This document shows, piece by piece, positions 44,801 through 55,127 of a stretch of DNA of 64,000 nt. Under the pieces are notes generated by a model. The model saw only the letters and a program-made list of their open reading frames with translations, searched no databases and was not told where the DNA came from. The DNA lies in the NCBI GenBank assembly GCA_951394045.1, contig OX595987.1:2914001-2978000 (forward strand). The letters run 5' to 3'. The translations under genes and the position numbers were made by a program. This DNA is from Nitzschia sp. DOCU1 (Eukaryota; Bacillariophyta; Bacillariophyceae; Bacillariales; Bacillariaceae). How positions within the stretch are numbered: position 1 is the first letter of the stretch; every line of letters begins with the position of its first letter.

Positions 44801-46376
44801 AAAATATATGGTTTTCTTATATCGTTCGCTGAGTCTACGTTATAAATATATGTACATGCCTATATGATGCAGGACTATGTAGGAGCGTCCGAGTATCGTA
44901 TAAGAATTTTCAGTACGTGTTATACCGTTATTACTACTTAAGAAATATGTAGAGGAGATGGATCGGAATAATTACAAGTTCTTAGAACTTACTACTGAGA
45001 AATGCCATAGAGGAGAGTCACTGCGCGCTAAATTTTACGTTTATCTCAATCACACAAAAACCAGAACGACAAGTCATCTTGTCATCATCATTATTACTAT
45101 GGACTGCCATCTTGATAAAGTTTGAATGCAAGGCGATAAATTGCTCTGCTTGCAGAGTTTATTAGAAGGGGACAGCCATGTGCATTCCGGCCAAATACTC
45201 CCTCCCTGCCAGCTTTCTACTACAAGACCAAAGGCATGAAAGTCTCCGCCAATGACCACCAATGATCTGAGTCAAGTCCAGTCAACATAAAAGTTGGCGG
45301 CGAGAAATAGTGTTTTGATCTGAACAACTATTGGGTTATACCGAAGGTAAGCCTGCTGGGTCACATTCAGTAGTGAGATGAAGGTGGATGGAATCGCTCA
45401 CCAACTCCTTTATTCACTGCGTTTCTTGTCTTGGCGATTATAGGGAGATGCACAAATCACCGTCAAGAATATTGCACCACCCGACAACAATCATCCAGCA
45501 ATTGAAGAAGATCAGAAAGACGGCGACCACGATGAAAGTAGCAGTCCTCATTTGTATTCCTCCAGCAGGGAAACGGAAATGCAACAAGAAGCAACGACAA
45601 GGGATTGTGCATGTCACTGTTCAGCACAATCCCTACTTGGGATATTTACAATTTCGAAAGAATTAGAGACCAATGATAAGTGGCGCGAAGGAACGATAAA
45701 TCCATTGTAAAGGAATGAATGAATGAAGAAGCAACAGGTAGAAAGAATGGGGCAGGAATCAAACAAGGTCAGGTGGTGCTGGTGGAGTCCAGAGAACGAT
45801 GGACGAGGACAACCACCAGCAGGATTACAGCCAGTAACAATGAACTCTAGCTTTTTTGTTTTTACTGGTCGACTAGCTACTAGATTATTCTTAGAATGGA
45901 GGCACAGCTGCCGTTAGTACTGCCTATAGGGTCGGACGCGTTCGTTGTCTTGCTTTCTTGCAGTATCGTAGAGGGGGTGCTTCTTGCACATCGCCGCCGT
46001 GCACAAGGAGAAATAGTGGGTGGTTTGCTACTAGCAGCAGCCGCGGTGACTTCGTAGAAATAGTGGTGCCGACGATTTCATAGTGTCGTAGCGGCAGCTT
46101 CGGCGGCGGCGTAGCCGTGTTCGCATGAGTCGTATCCTATTCGTGCCAGTCGTACCAAGCGGCCGGCCGGGCCAAAGGGGAATCCCACGTCGGTATAATT
46201 TTTGTCTCGCCACTGATTATATCATGCGGGGAGTACCTCGAGGACTCCCGAAATTCCTATGAGATTTGCTAGGCAAAACTCCGTTCTGGGATCCTTGCAA
46301 AATATATGGTTTTCTTATATCGTTCGCTGAGTCTACGTTATAAATATATGTACATGCCTATATGATGCAGGACTAT

Positions 46377-46675
46377 GTAAAAGGATCTTCGAACAAGTTG
46401 TCGCCATCACTCCAGGCAGTCGGAAACGTAAGATTCGAACTACCGGCTAGACACGTCTCTATAGCGTCGCGATCAGTCCTGTGGTACTGTAGCTAGAGTA
46501 AGATTCGAACTGGATTTCTATTGCAATTACATCACGATTACTCGTTCGGAAGCTAAGAGTCTTAGTTTCCCACTCTGACGCAAGTCGGCGACAGATCCTG
46601 CATGATTGTAGGTTTGGAACTCATAATTTCCATTGGAGACGAAAACAAAACAACACAACTGACCAGTTACCAAAC
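46377..46675 (+). promoter_or_regulatory. Proximal upstream region of LPMO copy 3
   Basis: 299 bp matching the upstream region of LPMO copy 1 in reverse orientation. TAAGATTCGAAC occurs at 46429-46440 and 46499-46510 (70-bp spacing). A third, altered copy (ggatcttcgaac, 46382-46393) abuts the array: in copy 1 this position is an intact motif directly followed by the distal region, so the array sits at that site. Confidence 0.7.
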
Positions 46676-47823
46676 ATGGTGTTTTTCGGCAACAAAGTTC
46701 TTGCGTTCTTGGCCGCATTGGCAATGATGGGAAGCTTCCTGGCTTCCACCGCGGACGCTCACGGCTATGTGACCATCAGCAGATCCAAAAAGTGTGCGGA
46801 TGGAGTGAACACCAACTGTGGAGAGGTCATTTATAATGCACACATTCTCGAAGGGCCTGGTGGTTATCCAGGTGCCGGCCCTCCCGACGGGCAGTTGGGC
46901 TCGGCTGGAATTGCCTTGATGGCACCACTCAATCAGCAGAGTACCACCCGCTGGAACAAGACTACCGCACGCACAGGCTCCAACAACTTTGTTTGGCAGT
47001 TTACTATGAACGCGAACCATGTTACTAGGGACTGGCAGTACTTCATCACAAAATCGGGCTGGAATCAAAATGCACTCCCTTTTGCACCGTCTCAGGGAAT
47101 AATGTCCGACCCCCCTCTCAAGGAGTTACCCACACTTGCAACATTCCTTCGAATCGCAGTGGCTACCACATTGTCCTGGCCGTGTGGAACATTGGCGACA
47201 CTCTGAATGCCTTTTACAACATGATCGATTTCCAGTTGGGTACTCCTACTGCCCCAACAGCTTCTCCTCCTACTGTGGCTCCTGCCCCCACTAGTGGTGG
47301 CCTGGCTGATTGGGCGCTTTGTACTTCAAGTAGTCAATGCAACAACGGATGCTGCAGTAGCACGTATTCAAACGGCGCCTTGAAGTGTACCCCGTTGAAT
47401 GGGGGATTCAATTCTAACATTTGCGTCACTGGCCCTGCTCCTGCTCCTGCCCCCACCCCTACTAGCAGCAGTGGCCCGCTGGGTGATTGGGCGCTTTGTT
47501 CTTCGAATTCTGCCTGCCGCAATGGATGCTGCAGCTCTCAATACTCTGGCGGTGTGTTCAAGTGCACCCCGTTGACTGGGGGGTTCAATGCTAACATTTG
47601 CACCGGTGGGTCAGGAGGCAGCGAGACCCCAACTTGTGGTGGAGGAAATGTTGGAAACGGTAAATGTGCCGGAGGCTTGTGTTGCTCGCAATATGGCTGG
47701 TGCGGTTGCACCCCAGACCACTGCACCAATGGACAAGTCTGTTCCCGCCGATTGCATGGTGGCGATGTCAACGAGGAGCCAGCTGCTGGACCCGACGGCG
47801 GTGAAGCCAACGTTGTTGCTTAA
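46676..47823 (+). pseudogene. AA10 LPMO with frame-disrupting 28-nt deletion (LPMO copy 3)
   Basis: Reading starts at ATG 46676 with the same signal peptide as copies 1 and 2, mature N-terminal His, and the second copper His within NANH, preceded by a small insertion. Relative to copy 1, 28 nt are missing at 47074/47075, just before the LTRASFD-type motif. The frame shifts and stops at 47204-47206 after 176 codons. The remaining sequence stays open in the shifted frame to 47823 and encodes the rest of the catalytic domain, two DWALC-type Cys-rich modules, a hevein-like domain and the shared tail, with no further disablement. So the lesion is a single recent event. The truncated product would retain both copper ligands but lack the C-terminal strands and binding modules. 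Splicing around it is not supported by GT-AG sites. An assembly error is possible but unlikely for 28 nt. Confidence 0.82.
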
Positions 47824-48368
47824 GCATACTGCCGTTGGTGGTTATGCCGATCCATCCGATGGAATGATTGGTGCGTTGAAAAAATGAAGCAGCAACATCA
47901 AACAAGACGAAAATCCGGATAAACAGAATGAAATTAGGAGCCGGTCTCTTCCCTTGGAAGTCAAACCAAAACCCAGAAAAATTGAAACATAGTAAAAGTC
48001 TTGATTTTTGAGTTTTGCAAACTTGGATGTTGCTGCCATCGACAAATCGTTTGGTCATTGTCATTGCAATCTCAGAAACATGTTGTTGCTGATGAATGCG
48101 AGGGTGCACGCTCGCGTGGCCAGCAATGGTTGACTGATGCGACCACTGATTTTCAAACAAGAACACATACGTACTCTCGTTATCCATGTCAATAGCATGG
48201 TTTCAACGTAGGTCATACGTTTCTTTATTTTTCCATCAACGACCGGCGATCCCGATCTTCCTTCTTTGCAGAGAAGAATAACCATGGCAGCCAATGGATT
48301 ATATCCACCACCGATTAAGGAAAAGGTTAAAAGCAAGCCATACTTGATCCTACCATCGTGTGTCTAGA
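47824..48368. other. LPMO copy 3 3' flank and NADH dehydrogenase upstream region
   Basis: 545 bp. Positions 47824-48010 are the conserved LPMO 3' flank in inverted orientation relative to copies 1 and 2. The remainder precedes the NADH dehydrogenase start and shows no recognisable element. Confidence 0.6.
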
Positions 48369-50501
48369 ATGGCTGGGGTTCGTTACTGGGAGCGCCATTG
48401 GTGCTTGGTGGGCCTTTGGCTGGCTATCCGGATGATGCGAACGACGACCCATCACTTCGGTTGGTGCCACGCCTTTGTGTTGGATACCACTCATCCCAGA
48501 AGCAGAATCAACCAACCTTTTTTGACAGTATTAAATGCTCGTTGGTCAGGCTCCAACTCTTATCTGGAACAATTCGACACCACATCCCTCGACTCCTTCC
48601 ATGGAGCTTTTGATCCTCACAACAATCCTATACTGCTCGAACGACTCAATACTCGACCACATTTCTTTCCTCCAGAGGAAGAGCAAGATGTGTTTGTTCA
48701 TCAAATGACAGAACCCTTGACAAAAGAAGAGAAAGAAGAACAAGATCGGTTTCTTAAAATGGTATCAAGCGAGGTAGAGGTGAAGAAGTTACTGGGAGAG
48801 AATCCTTACGCCCTCACGGATATCGATCTCAAGACTATTATGGGTCGATTCCTCGACTCCTTGGAAGATCAAGCACAAAAGAATAATGGCAAATTCAAAG
48901 GTCAAGCAAAGTTGCGTGGAAAGAAAGAGCCGCCGCCAAATCGACCAACTGTACTTGTCCTGGGAACGGGGTGGGCAGCTCATGCCTTTATCAAAGCAGC
49001 CAGCACCTACGACTTTCGAATCGTCGTCGTTTCTCCCGTCAATCATTTTGTGTTTACGCCCATGCTGGCTTCGGCATCTGTGGGAACCATTGAATATCGA
49101 AGTATGACTGAACCTATTCGTACCACCAATCCATTCATTGATAACTATGTCGAGGGTCGAGCTGTGGGCGTGAACGTTCGGGAGAAAACACTCGACGTCC
49201 AGCTCACGTCGTTGGCCACAGTGACAGGGGCATTCAAGGGTGTGGCCACGACGGCGCCTTGTCGCCTGGAAGCCGAAACTACGTGGAACGAAGATACCGG
49301 GGCCTCGACCTTTGATCCTAGCATAGCGTCGGATGCCTGTAAGGTCATTCAACTCAAGTACGACTACTTGGTGTGCGCGGTGGGAACGAAAGCTCGGAGT
49401 GAAATTGTTCCGGGAGCCAAAGAGCACTGTTTTAATCTCAAAACCAGCCAGGACTCGAAGCGGTTACGGACAGCCATTGGCGAGGCCCTGGAATATGCTA
49501 GTCGCCCCGACGTCAAAGAGGATTACTATTTGGACGAACAGGAGAAAGCAATGGCCACTTTTGAACGAAAGCGCCGTGTACGCTTTCTCGTTGTAGGTGG
49601 AGGCCCAACCGGAGTGGAACTTGCCGGAGAACTTTCAGACTTTTTCGGGGAAATCTGCGCCAAACCTGATGGCGCCTTTCAGCATCTAGCGGATGATATT
49701 GAAGTCATTCTTGTCCACGGAGGATCGGAGCTGCTACCGGCCATGGACCCAGAGCTGCGAAACCGAGCCCTGGTTGCGCTCCAGGCCCAAGGAGTAGAAG
49801 TTCTTCTCAACACACGTCTTCAAGAGGTGATGCGAGACTTTGTGCGTATTAGTAAGAAAGGATCCGACCTTGTAGAGACCATACCAGTTGGGTTAACCGT
49901 GTGGGCTGCCGGAGTTGGGCCGGTTCCCTTCGTCTCGGAACTTTTATCGGAACTCCCAGATTCAGCGCGAGGATCGGCTGGACGAATTCGAGTTGACCGC
50001 TGGCTACGCTGTACAACGCCTACCCTCGAAACGTTTGGGTCTATTTTGGTATTGGGTGATGCTGCCTGCCTCGAAGCGAGCTCCAAATACGACCCGCTAC
50101 CAGTGCCGCTGCCACAAACGGCGCAAGTGGCGGGGCAACAGGGGGCATTTTGTGCTCGAATGCTCAATCGTGGGTATGACTTATCACTGACACCGCCGCG
50201 GTTGTCTAACCGTATTGAAGAATCGTTCCTGCTACGTTTGTGGCTGCATATCCGCGGCCTGAAAACCGCTCCTGAATTCACTTTTCTAAATCTTGGGCTG
50301 TTGGCCTATGTGGGACGAGGAGAAGCGCTGAATCAAGTCAAACTTGGTGATGTCCCCATTTTCAACAACTCGGGAAAATTCGCCTTTGCGCTGTGGCGCA
50401 CAGTCTATTTGTCGAAACAGGCTGCCACGAGAAACCAAGCGTTGATTACATTCGACTGGTTGAGAACAGAACTATTTGGTCGTGACATTACGCGATTATA
50501 A
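48369..50501 (+). CDS. Type II NADH dehydrogenase (NDH-2), probably organelle-targeted
   Basis: Single exon, 710 residues from the ATG at 48369. Two Rossmann folds: [13 protein letters not shown] near 195 (FAD) and [17 protein letters not shown] near 407 (NADH). Other family marks: [68 protein letters not shown] and a C-terminal membrane-association segment with [14 protein letters not shown]-2 enzymes pass electrons from NAD(P)H to quinone without pumping protons, replacing or by-passing complex I. The first 190 residues are extra compared with bacterial NDH-2. They include [10 protein letters not shown] and a HAF-V site like a diatom plastid presequence, so plastid location is likely but mitochondrial is not excluded. 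An internal ATG pair near residue 22 could also start the presequence. It converges on the zinc-finger gene. Confidence 0.9.
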   Translation: MAGVRYWERHWCLVGLWLAIRMMRTTTHHFGWCHAFVLDTTHPRSRINQPFLTVLNARWSGSNSYLEQFDTTSLDSFHGAFDPHNNPILLERLNTRPHFFPPEEEQDVFVHQMTEPLTKEEKEEQDRFLKMVSSEVEVKKLLGENPYALTDIDLKTIMGRFLDSLEDQAQKNNGKFKGQAKLRGKKEPPPNRPTVLVLGTGWAAHAFIKAASTYDFRIVVVSPVNHFVFTPMLASASVGTIEYRSMTEPIRTTNPFIDNYVEGRAVGVNVREKTLDVQLTSLATVTGAFKGVATTAPCRLEAETTWNEDTGASTFDPSIASDACKVIQLKYDYLVCAVGTKARSEIVPGAKEHCFNLKTSQDSKRLRTAIGEALEYASRPDVKEDYYLDEQEKAMATFERKRRVRFLVVGGGPTGVELAGELSDFFGEICAKPDGAFQHLADDIEVILVHGGSELLPAMDPELRNRALVALQAQGVEVLLNTRLQEVMRDFVRISKKGSDLVETIPVGLTVWAAGVGPVPFVSELLSELPDSARGSAGRIRVDRWLRCTTPTLETFGSILVLGDAACLEASSKYDPLPVPLPQTAQVAGQQGAFCARMLNRGYDLSLTPPRLSNRIEESFLLRLWLHIRGLKTAPEFTFLNLGLLAYVGRGEALNQVKLGDVPIFNNSGKFAFALWRTVYLSKQAATRNQALITFDWLRTELFGRDITRL

Positions 50502-50594
50502 TAAGCAATCCATCCCTCAATTCATTGATCTGTCTATTGTATTTATTCTTTTGTGTAAAACCTGTACACAACACTTCCTATCGATGCCGTCCTA

Positions 50595-53500
50595 TTACAC
50601 ACTTGCCATATCGGCGAATCCGGGGATACTGTCCTGGTCATCGTCATCGTAATCGTAATCGCCATCAAACATACCCCCAGAATCATGGCTGTCGTCTCCA
50701 GACTTGCCCGATCGCCGAGCGCGTGTACCCCCTCCATGAGCGCGGCACAGTTGCACCTTACCGATCGCAACTCGGTTGCAACCTAATAGCTTGCAACGAA
50801 CACCACCACCGTGCGCCGCACAGTATTGCGTACGGCCTCGGGCCACCTTCTCACATCCGTCCTGGGCGCACTTCTTCCCCCCACCGTGTTTCACGCAGAA
50901 CTTCGTAGACGACTGTGCAGATTTGTCGCATCCGTCAACGGAACACCGGCGCCCTCCTCCGTGGGCGGTACACAACTGGGAGCCACCAACTGCAGACTTG
51001 TTGCACCCATCAAATTTACATCTCTTGCCACCTCCGTGGGCTGCACAGAAAAATTTGTCTCTGGCGCCCTTATCGCACCCCGGAAACGTACAGCGGCGAC
51101 CACCCCCATGGGCGATGCAGAAACGTGTTGAACCCTGAGCACATTTTCCGCACCCAGCATGTTCACACATTCTATTTCCGCTGTGTCGAGCGCAGTAGGG
51201 TCGGCGGGGGGCAGCTGGTTCGTCACATCCTTGAATGCGGCATGGCTGAAATGGTGAAAAGCGTTAGGCGATGGAACAAATGTTGACGACCAATACCCCA
51301 GCAATGGGATGTGATGAGACAATGAACGTACCTTTCCGTCACCGTGACTATCCGATGTTCCCTGATTCACTGTTATGCAGAATTGGTCATTATTCACACC
51401 GTTTGGCGCCATGGCCATTGGATTGGCAGCAGGCTGCCCCATACCACTGTGGTTCATCTGCCCCTGCTGAGTCGTGGACATCGCAAATATCATGCCATTT
51501 GTGCTGATTGTGTTGGCAGGGCCCGAAGGGAGACTTCCCTGTTGTAAGTGATTCTGCTGGGCGTTGAAGTTTTGTAACGGGTTGTAATCGGTTGGCAGGC
51601 TCAATGGTTCGGTACTTTCTAGTGACTGGTAATGTTGTTGTTGTTGCTGCTGCTGGTGTTGCTGGTGTGGTTGCTGCTGCTGTTGACCATTGTATATCAT
51701 GTGGTTTACGTCCTGCTGCGGCTGGTTCGAGTATCCCATGTCGAAAGGTTCGTGCGACGATTGAGTCGACGAATATCCCATGAACCCCCCTTGTTGTTGT
51801 CGTTGCTGATTCTGTTGATGATGATGATTCTGCTGCGGTGCATACTGCATATTACCTGCGTGCATGTCACTGCTACCATTTGGTGGGGTCAAGAACACAA
51901 TCATTTGTGGTTGTTGCTGGTAGCTTGGCTGTAGGCTTGGCTGGATTTGAAGTGGCTGAATCTGGGGAGAATTCGAAATCATTTGACCAGGTGCAGGCTG
52001 CCGCAAGGTCGCATTAGGGAGCGGCAACGGGCGAGGCATTGGCAGTGGTGACGGTGCGCTCATGAAGCCGCTCTCACGGCGGGGTTCCAAAGGCGTTGGT
52101 TTCTGTTGTTGTTGTTGATCAGCTGAATCGAATTCCACTGGAGAATCTAGTCTCTCGATGAAAACGTGAGCGCGTTTGGAACCTTGCGCATTGGTGGAAA
52201 CGACATGATGGTGCATAGGTTTAAGGTCCGTCATTGCTTGCACGGCTTGCTGAATAAGAGGTTGGGCATTTTGAATAGGTTGAAAGTGGATAGGAACAAC
52301 GTTTGGCTCGAAATCGTCGTCAGACGGGTCGTAACCCGACGATGACCCAGGTCCGGTATAGATGGAGCGGACCGGCTGGAAACCAGATGGAGTACCGAGT
52401 GATCCAAAGCCCATCGCCAAATCGGAATCTAGAGGGTCTGCCTTAAGCGGTGTACTCTCACTGGCGGAGCGTGGACGCTTTTTGATCATAAAGTGTTGCT
52501 GCATTTCCACATCGGCTGCCATTTCACCAAGATCAGCAGGTGCAACGTCTCTCCACAGATTTTCTCCCACACTCTCGTGAGGTTGCACTTTGTCCAAACC
52601 ATCCCACAAAAGCCGCAGCGCCTGCTGAACAAATTTGAGAACAAACGGCACCGACCCAGTACGGACAAACGAGTAGCAACAGAAGACAAACGAAGGCGTA
52701 TTCGATTTCCCCGAGAAAACTGGAACCGCCAACGCCGTCTCAATCTTTACTTGAGAAAACAAGCTTGCTCGGCCAGAATCAACAAAGACATCCTATGACA
52801 ATGCAATGCATCCAAACCATAACGTAAGAAAACGTCGGCGAAGTAACGCAGGCATCGAAATGTAGGTTCATGCCTTACCTGATTTGCACTCCACACTGGA
52901 TTCCCCGACGAAAACGCCCTTCCGACCGCACCTGACCAGTACCTCACAAGAATCTTTTCACTCATTTTCTCAAAATCCTGCAAGACATGGTTGTTCTTGG
53001 AATCTGTGCTAATGATTGACGTCACTTGCCCCAGGTGGTCGGCTTGATCGCCAATGGGTACCCAAACCTCCGCAAAATCAAAGACTGACACATCCAGAAA
53101 AGCGGAAGCAAACTCTTCCAAGCGTTCAAGGCGCTCCTTTTCCATGGTGGGTTTGTTGATGGCATAGATAGGACCCTCGTTCAACGGCCCACTACTTGAA
53201 GTCGGATCAAAGTGAGCCGAGCCCATTCCGTTTGATTCCAGCAAACCGGCGTCAATGATCGCTTGGTCAGCATTATCCATAATCGTCGACCACACACCAT
53301 ACGATGCTTCATCGAACGCTTCTGTGATTGCCCCGGGGTCACTCACGTCAAAATTTGGTAGCATTGGAATTCCGAAACAATCCTTTGGGGCACTTTCTAA
53401 CGAGTGGTCACTATGGACTTCGGTCATATAAAGCGGCCCCGTAGTACTGATCGGCGCCTCATCTAAAGACACAAACCTCGTAATGACTGAACCGTCCTTG

Positions 53501-54398
53501 ATGTATGGAGAGGACAAGAGAGGAATCATTTCGTTTGTAGCGTGGTGATGAGGGAGCGAAACTAGACCCTGCTTCGGATCAAATGCCGGCAACAAACTCG
53601 GAATCGAGGTCGACGTTGCGCTGCGACTGATGGACTGCAAATATTCGACGGCGTCGTCTGTACTTGAAATATTATTCGGCGAAAACATGACCACAACGCA
53701 CATATTTCCACAGTTGTCCACCGCAACAGGCATCCCCACCGCAGTCTGTAACCTCATATCGGAACGACCGAGAAGACCTTCTTGCTTCTTCGTGTGGGCC
53801 CAGACTAATTGCGCCGTTTTTGTGATTGCATCAACGATCTTTGGAGACCACACATGCTTCTTCCTTACGTGACTCTCATCGTGGTCGTCCTCTTCTGCAG
53901 ACTCGTCGCCATTCACTTGAGTTATATAATTCTCCTCCTCGTCTGCTGGGGTCACAAGCTGATTTCTCCTGTTCTCGTATGATCTCGAAGTATAAAGCTG
54001 GACAAACCGCAATTTTCTGTTTGATTGTCCGTTGGCAACAGCCAAGGCATTTTGATCGTCATGTTTTTCCTCTGTATTGAAAGAGAATAGCAAGAAAGGA
54101 AACAAGGTTCGATTAGTATGTGATCCATGAGCACCTTCACAACAAATCTTCATCAAAACGTGTCGTAACTTCGTCCTCGACATGAATCAGACACGATTCA
54201 TCCAACCGCCGTTCCATACGGAGTTCGCCAGACACGAAAAAGGAGTCACACGAACACCCGAAACGCTGACTTACCAAAGGCCGCCACTGCGGTCGAAGAC
54301 CCTCCTTCTGCATTCGAAGACCACCAAACTTCTCCAATGTCAAAGCCTAAACCTGCACATGCTACCTGCAGGTATGCTCTGACTCGATCGGGGTCCAT
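50595..54398 (-). CDS. Putative transcription regulator: GAF-like domains, polyGln and seven WRKY19-type zinc fingers
   Basis: Four exons: 54398..54275, 54071..52879, 52792..51332, 51245..50595; introns of 203, 87 and 86 nt; all phases agree, giving 1,142 residues. The N-terminus (MDPDRVRAYLQVACAGLGFDIGEVWW, then KLRFVQLYTSRSYENRR) and a second stretch (FAEVWVPIGDQ ... GRAFSSGNPVWSANQDVF ... ETALAVPVFSG) look like two GAF-like sensor domains, the latter resembling the NIN-like-protein type. The middle is disordered and Gln/His-rich with long polyGln runs. The last 217 residues hold seven repeats C-x4-C-x(9-10)-C-x2-H with the linker GGG(R/K)(R/K)C, as in the zinc fingers of plant WRKY19-like proteins, ending in an acidic tail. 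Likely nuclear. The exon 3-4 splice rebuilds the first finger. Ligand and targets unknown. Confidence 0.85.
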
Positions 54399-55127
54399 GG
54401 TGAAATTTGACTTTTTTCCTTTTTCGATAGAACAAGTGCTGTCGGACGACGGCAATGAAAATCCGACTACAACCTTGGAAAGGTTTTCTGTGGTGGGACC
54501 CCCTCTCGCGCTCGTCGCGGAGTTTCGCCTCCATCACGGTGTCTCCTGCCACAGGTCATGCGGAGCCATGATTATTGAATGGCTCACGCTCTCATCCCCA
54601 TTGGTCGAAAGGTGAAAGTAATAGAGAGAAGCCGAAAATATGAATGTTGTGTCTGTACCTCGTTCCCCAAAGAAACAAATTTAATCAATATTCAGCGTTA
54701 CCAATAAAAAATATCGGCCTACAGCAAGACGTCAAATTCACTCTATGTCAAAATGCTTTCTCGCACCACGTAAGCCCTCTATGTGGAGATCATTCGTGCC
54801 ACATATTGAAAGCTGATTCTTAGTATTCGCTGAATTCAAACAATTTATAGTGCCCCATTCGCATTGAAGTTTGAATACTTAAATGCCAACGTTCCAATTG
54901 ACCTTCGCCTCCTCACAGAAATCAGAAGTAGAGCGTCTCGTATTCCCGTCCTTCCGACTATTGTGGTCGGACCAGTCCATTGATTGACTGCTATGATCAG
55001 CCGAACTCGCAACTAACTGGAGTAGAGGGAGTAGACCTGAATCGGATACCCCACTACTCAATGAAATAAACTGGACTCGTAGCTACTTTCTTTCCCTAGA
55101 CTAACTGATTGCTGCTTCCGAATCTGC
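54399..55127. other. Intergenic region upstream of zinc-finger gene
   Basis: 729 bp between the zinc-finger gene start and the end of the unknown acidic protein. The first 200 bp stay open on the plus strand by chance. AT-rich at 54640-54880. No gene, RNA or repeat recognised. Confidence 0.45.

Larger units (their letters stand above)
29913..46376. repeat. Tandem array of eleven 1,498-bp units
   Basis: Unit starts: 29913, 31411, 32909, 34407, 35891, 37389, 38887, 40385, 41883, 43381, 44879; the last unit ends at 46376. Ten units are 1,498 bp and the fourth is 1,484 bp because of a 14-bp deletion. Copies look identical apart from that deletion and single changes at 40531 (G to A, unit 8) and 43524 (T to C, unit 10). 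Each unit begins GTAGGAGCGTCCGAG and ends GCAGGACTAT; GTA also follows the last unit. The first 1 kb is AT-richer and the last 300 bp is GC-rich (GGCCGGCCGGGCC). The longest frames are only 60-92 codons, are repeated merely because the DNA is, and resemble nothing known. No rRNA, tRNA or snRNA signature was recognised. It behaves as a satellite with an unusually long unit. Function unknown. Confidence 0.97.

Noticed and set aside
30108..46213. Repeated open frames of 60-92 codons in each array unit as a tandem gene family
   Set aside because: They recur only because the units are identical, show no family resemblance or good composition, and unit 4 breaks the longest one with a 14-bp deletion.
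29913..46376. CRISPR array or rDNA repeat
   Set aside because: Units of 1.5 kb without short repeat-spacer structure exclude CRISPR, and no conserved rRNA sequence is visible.
47075..47181. An intron in LPMO copy 3 restoring the frame
   Set aside because: The paralogues have no intron here, no suitable GT-AG pair is seen, and comparison with copy 1 shows plain loss of 28 nt.
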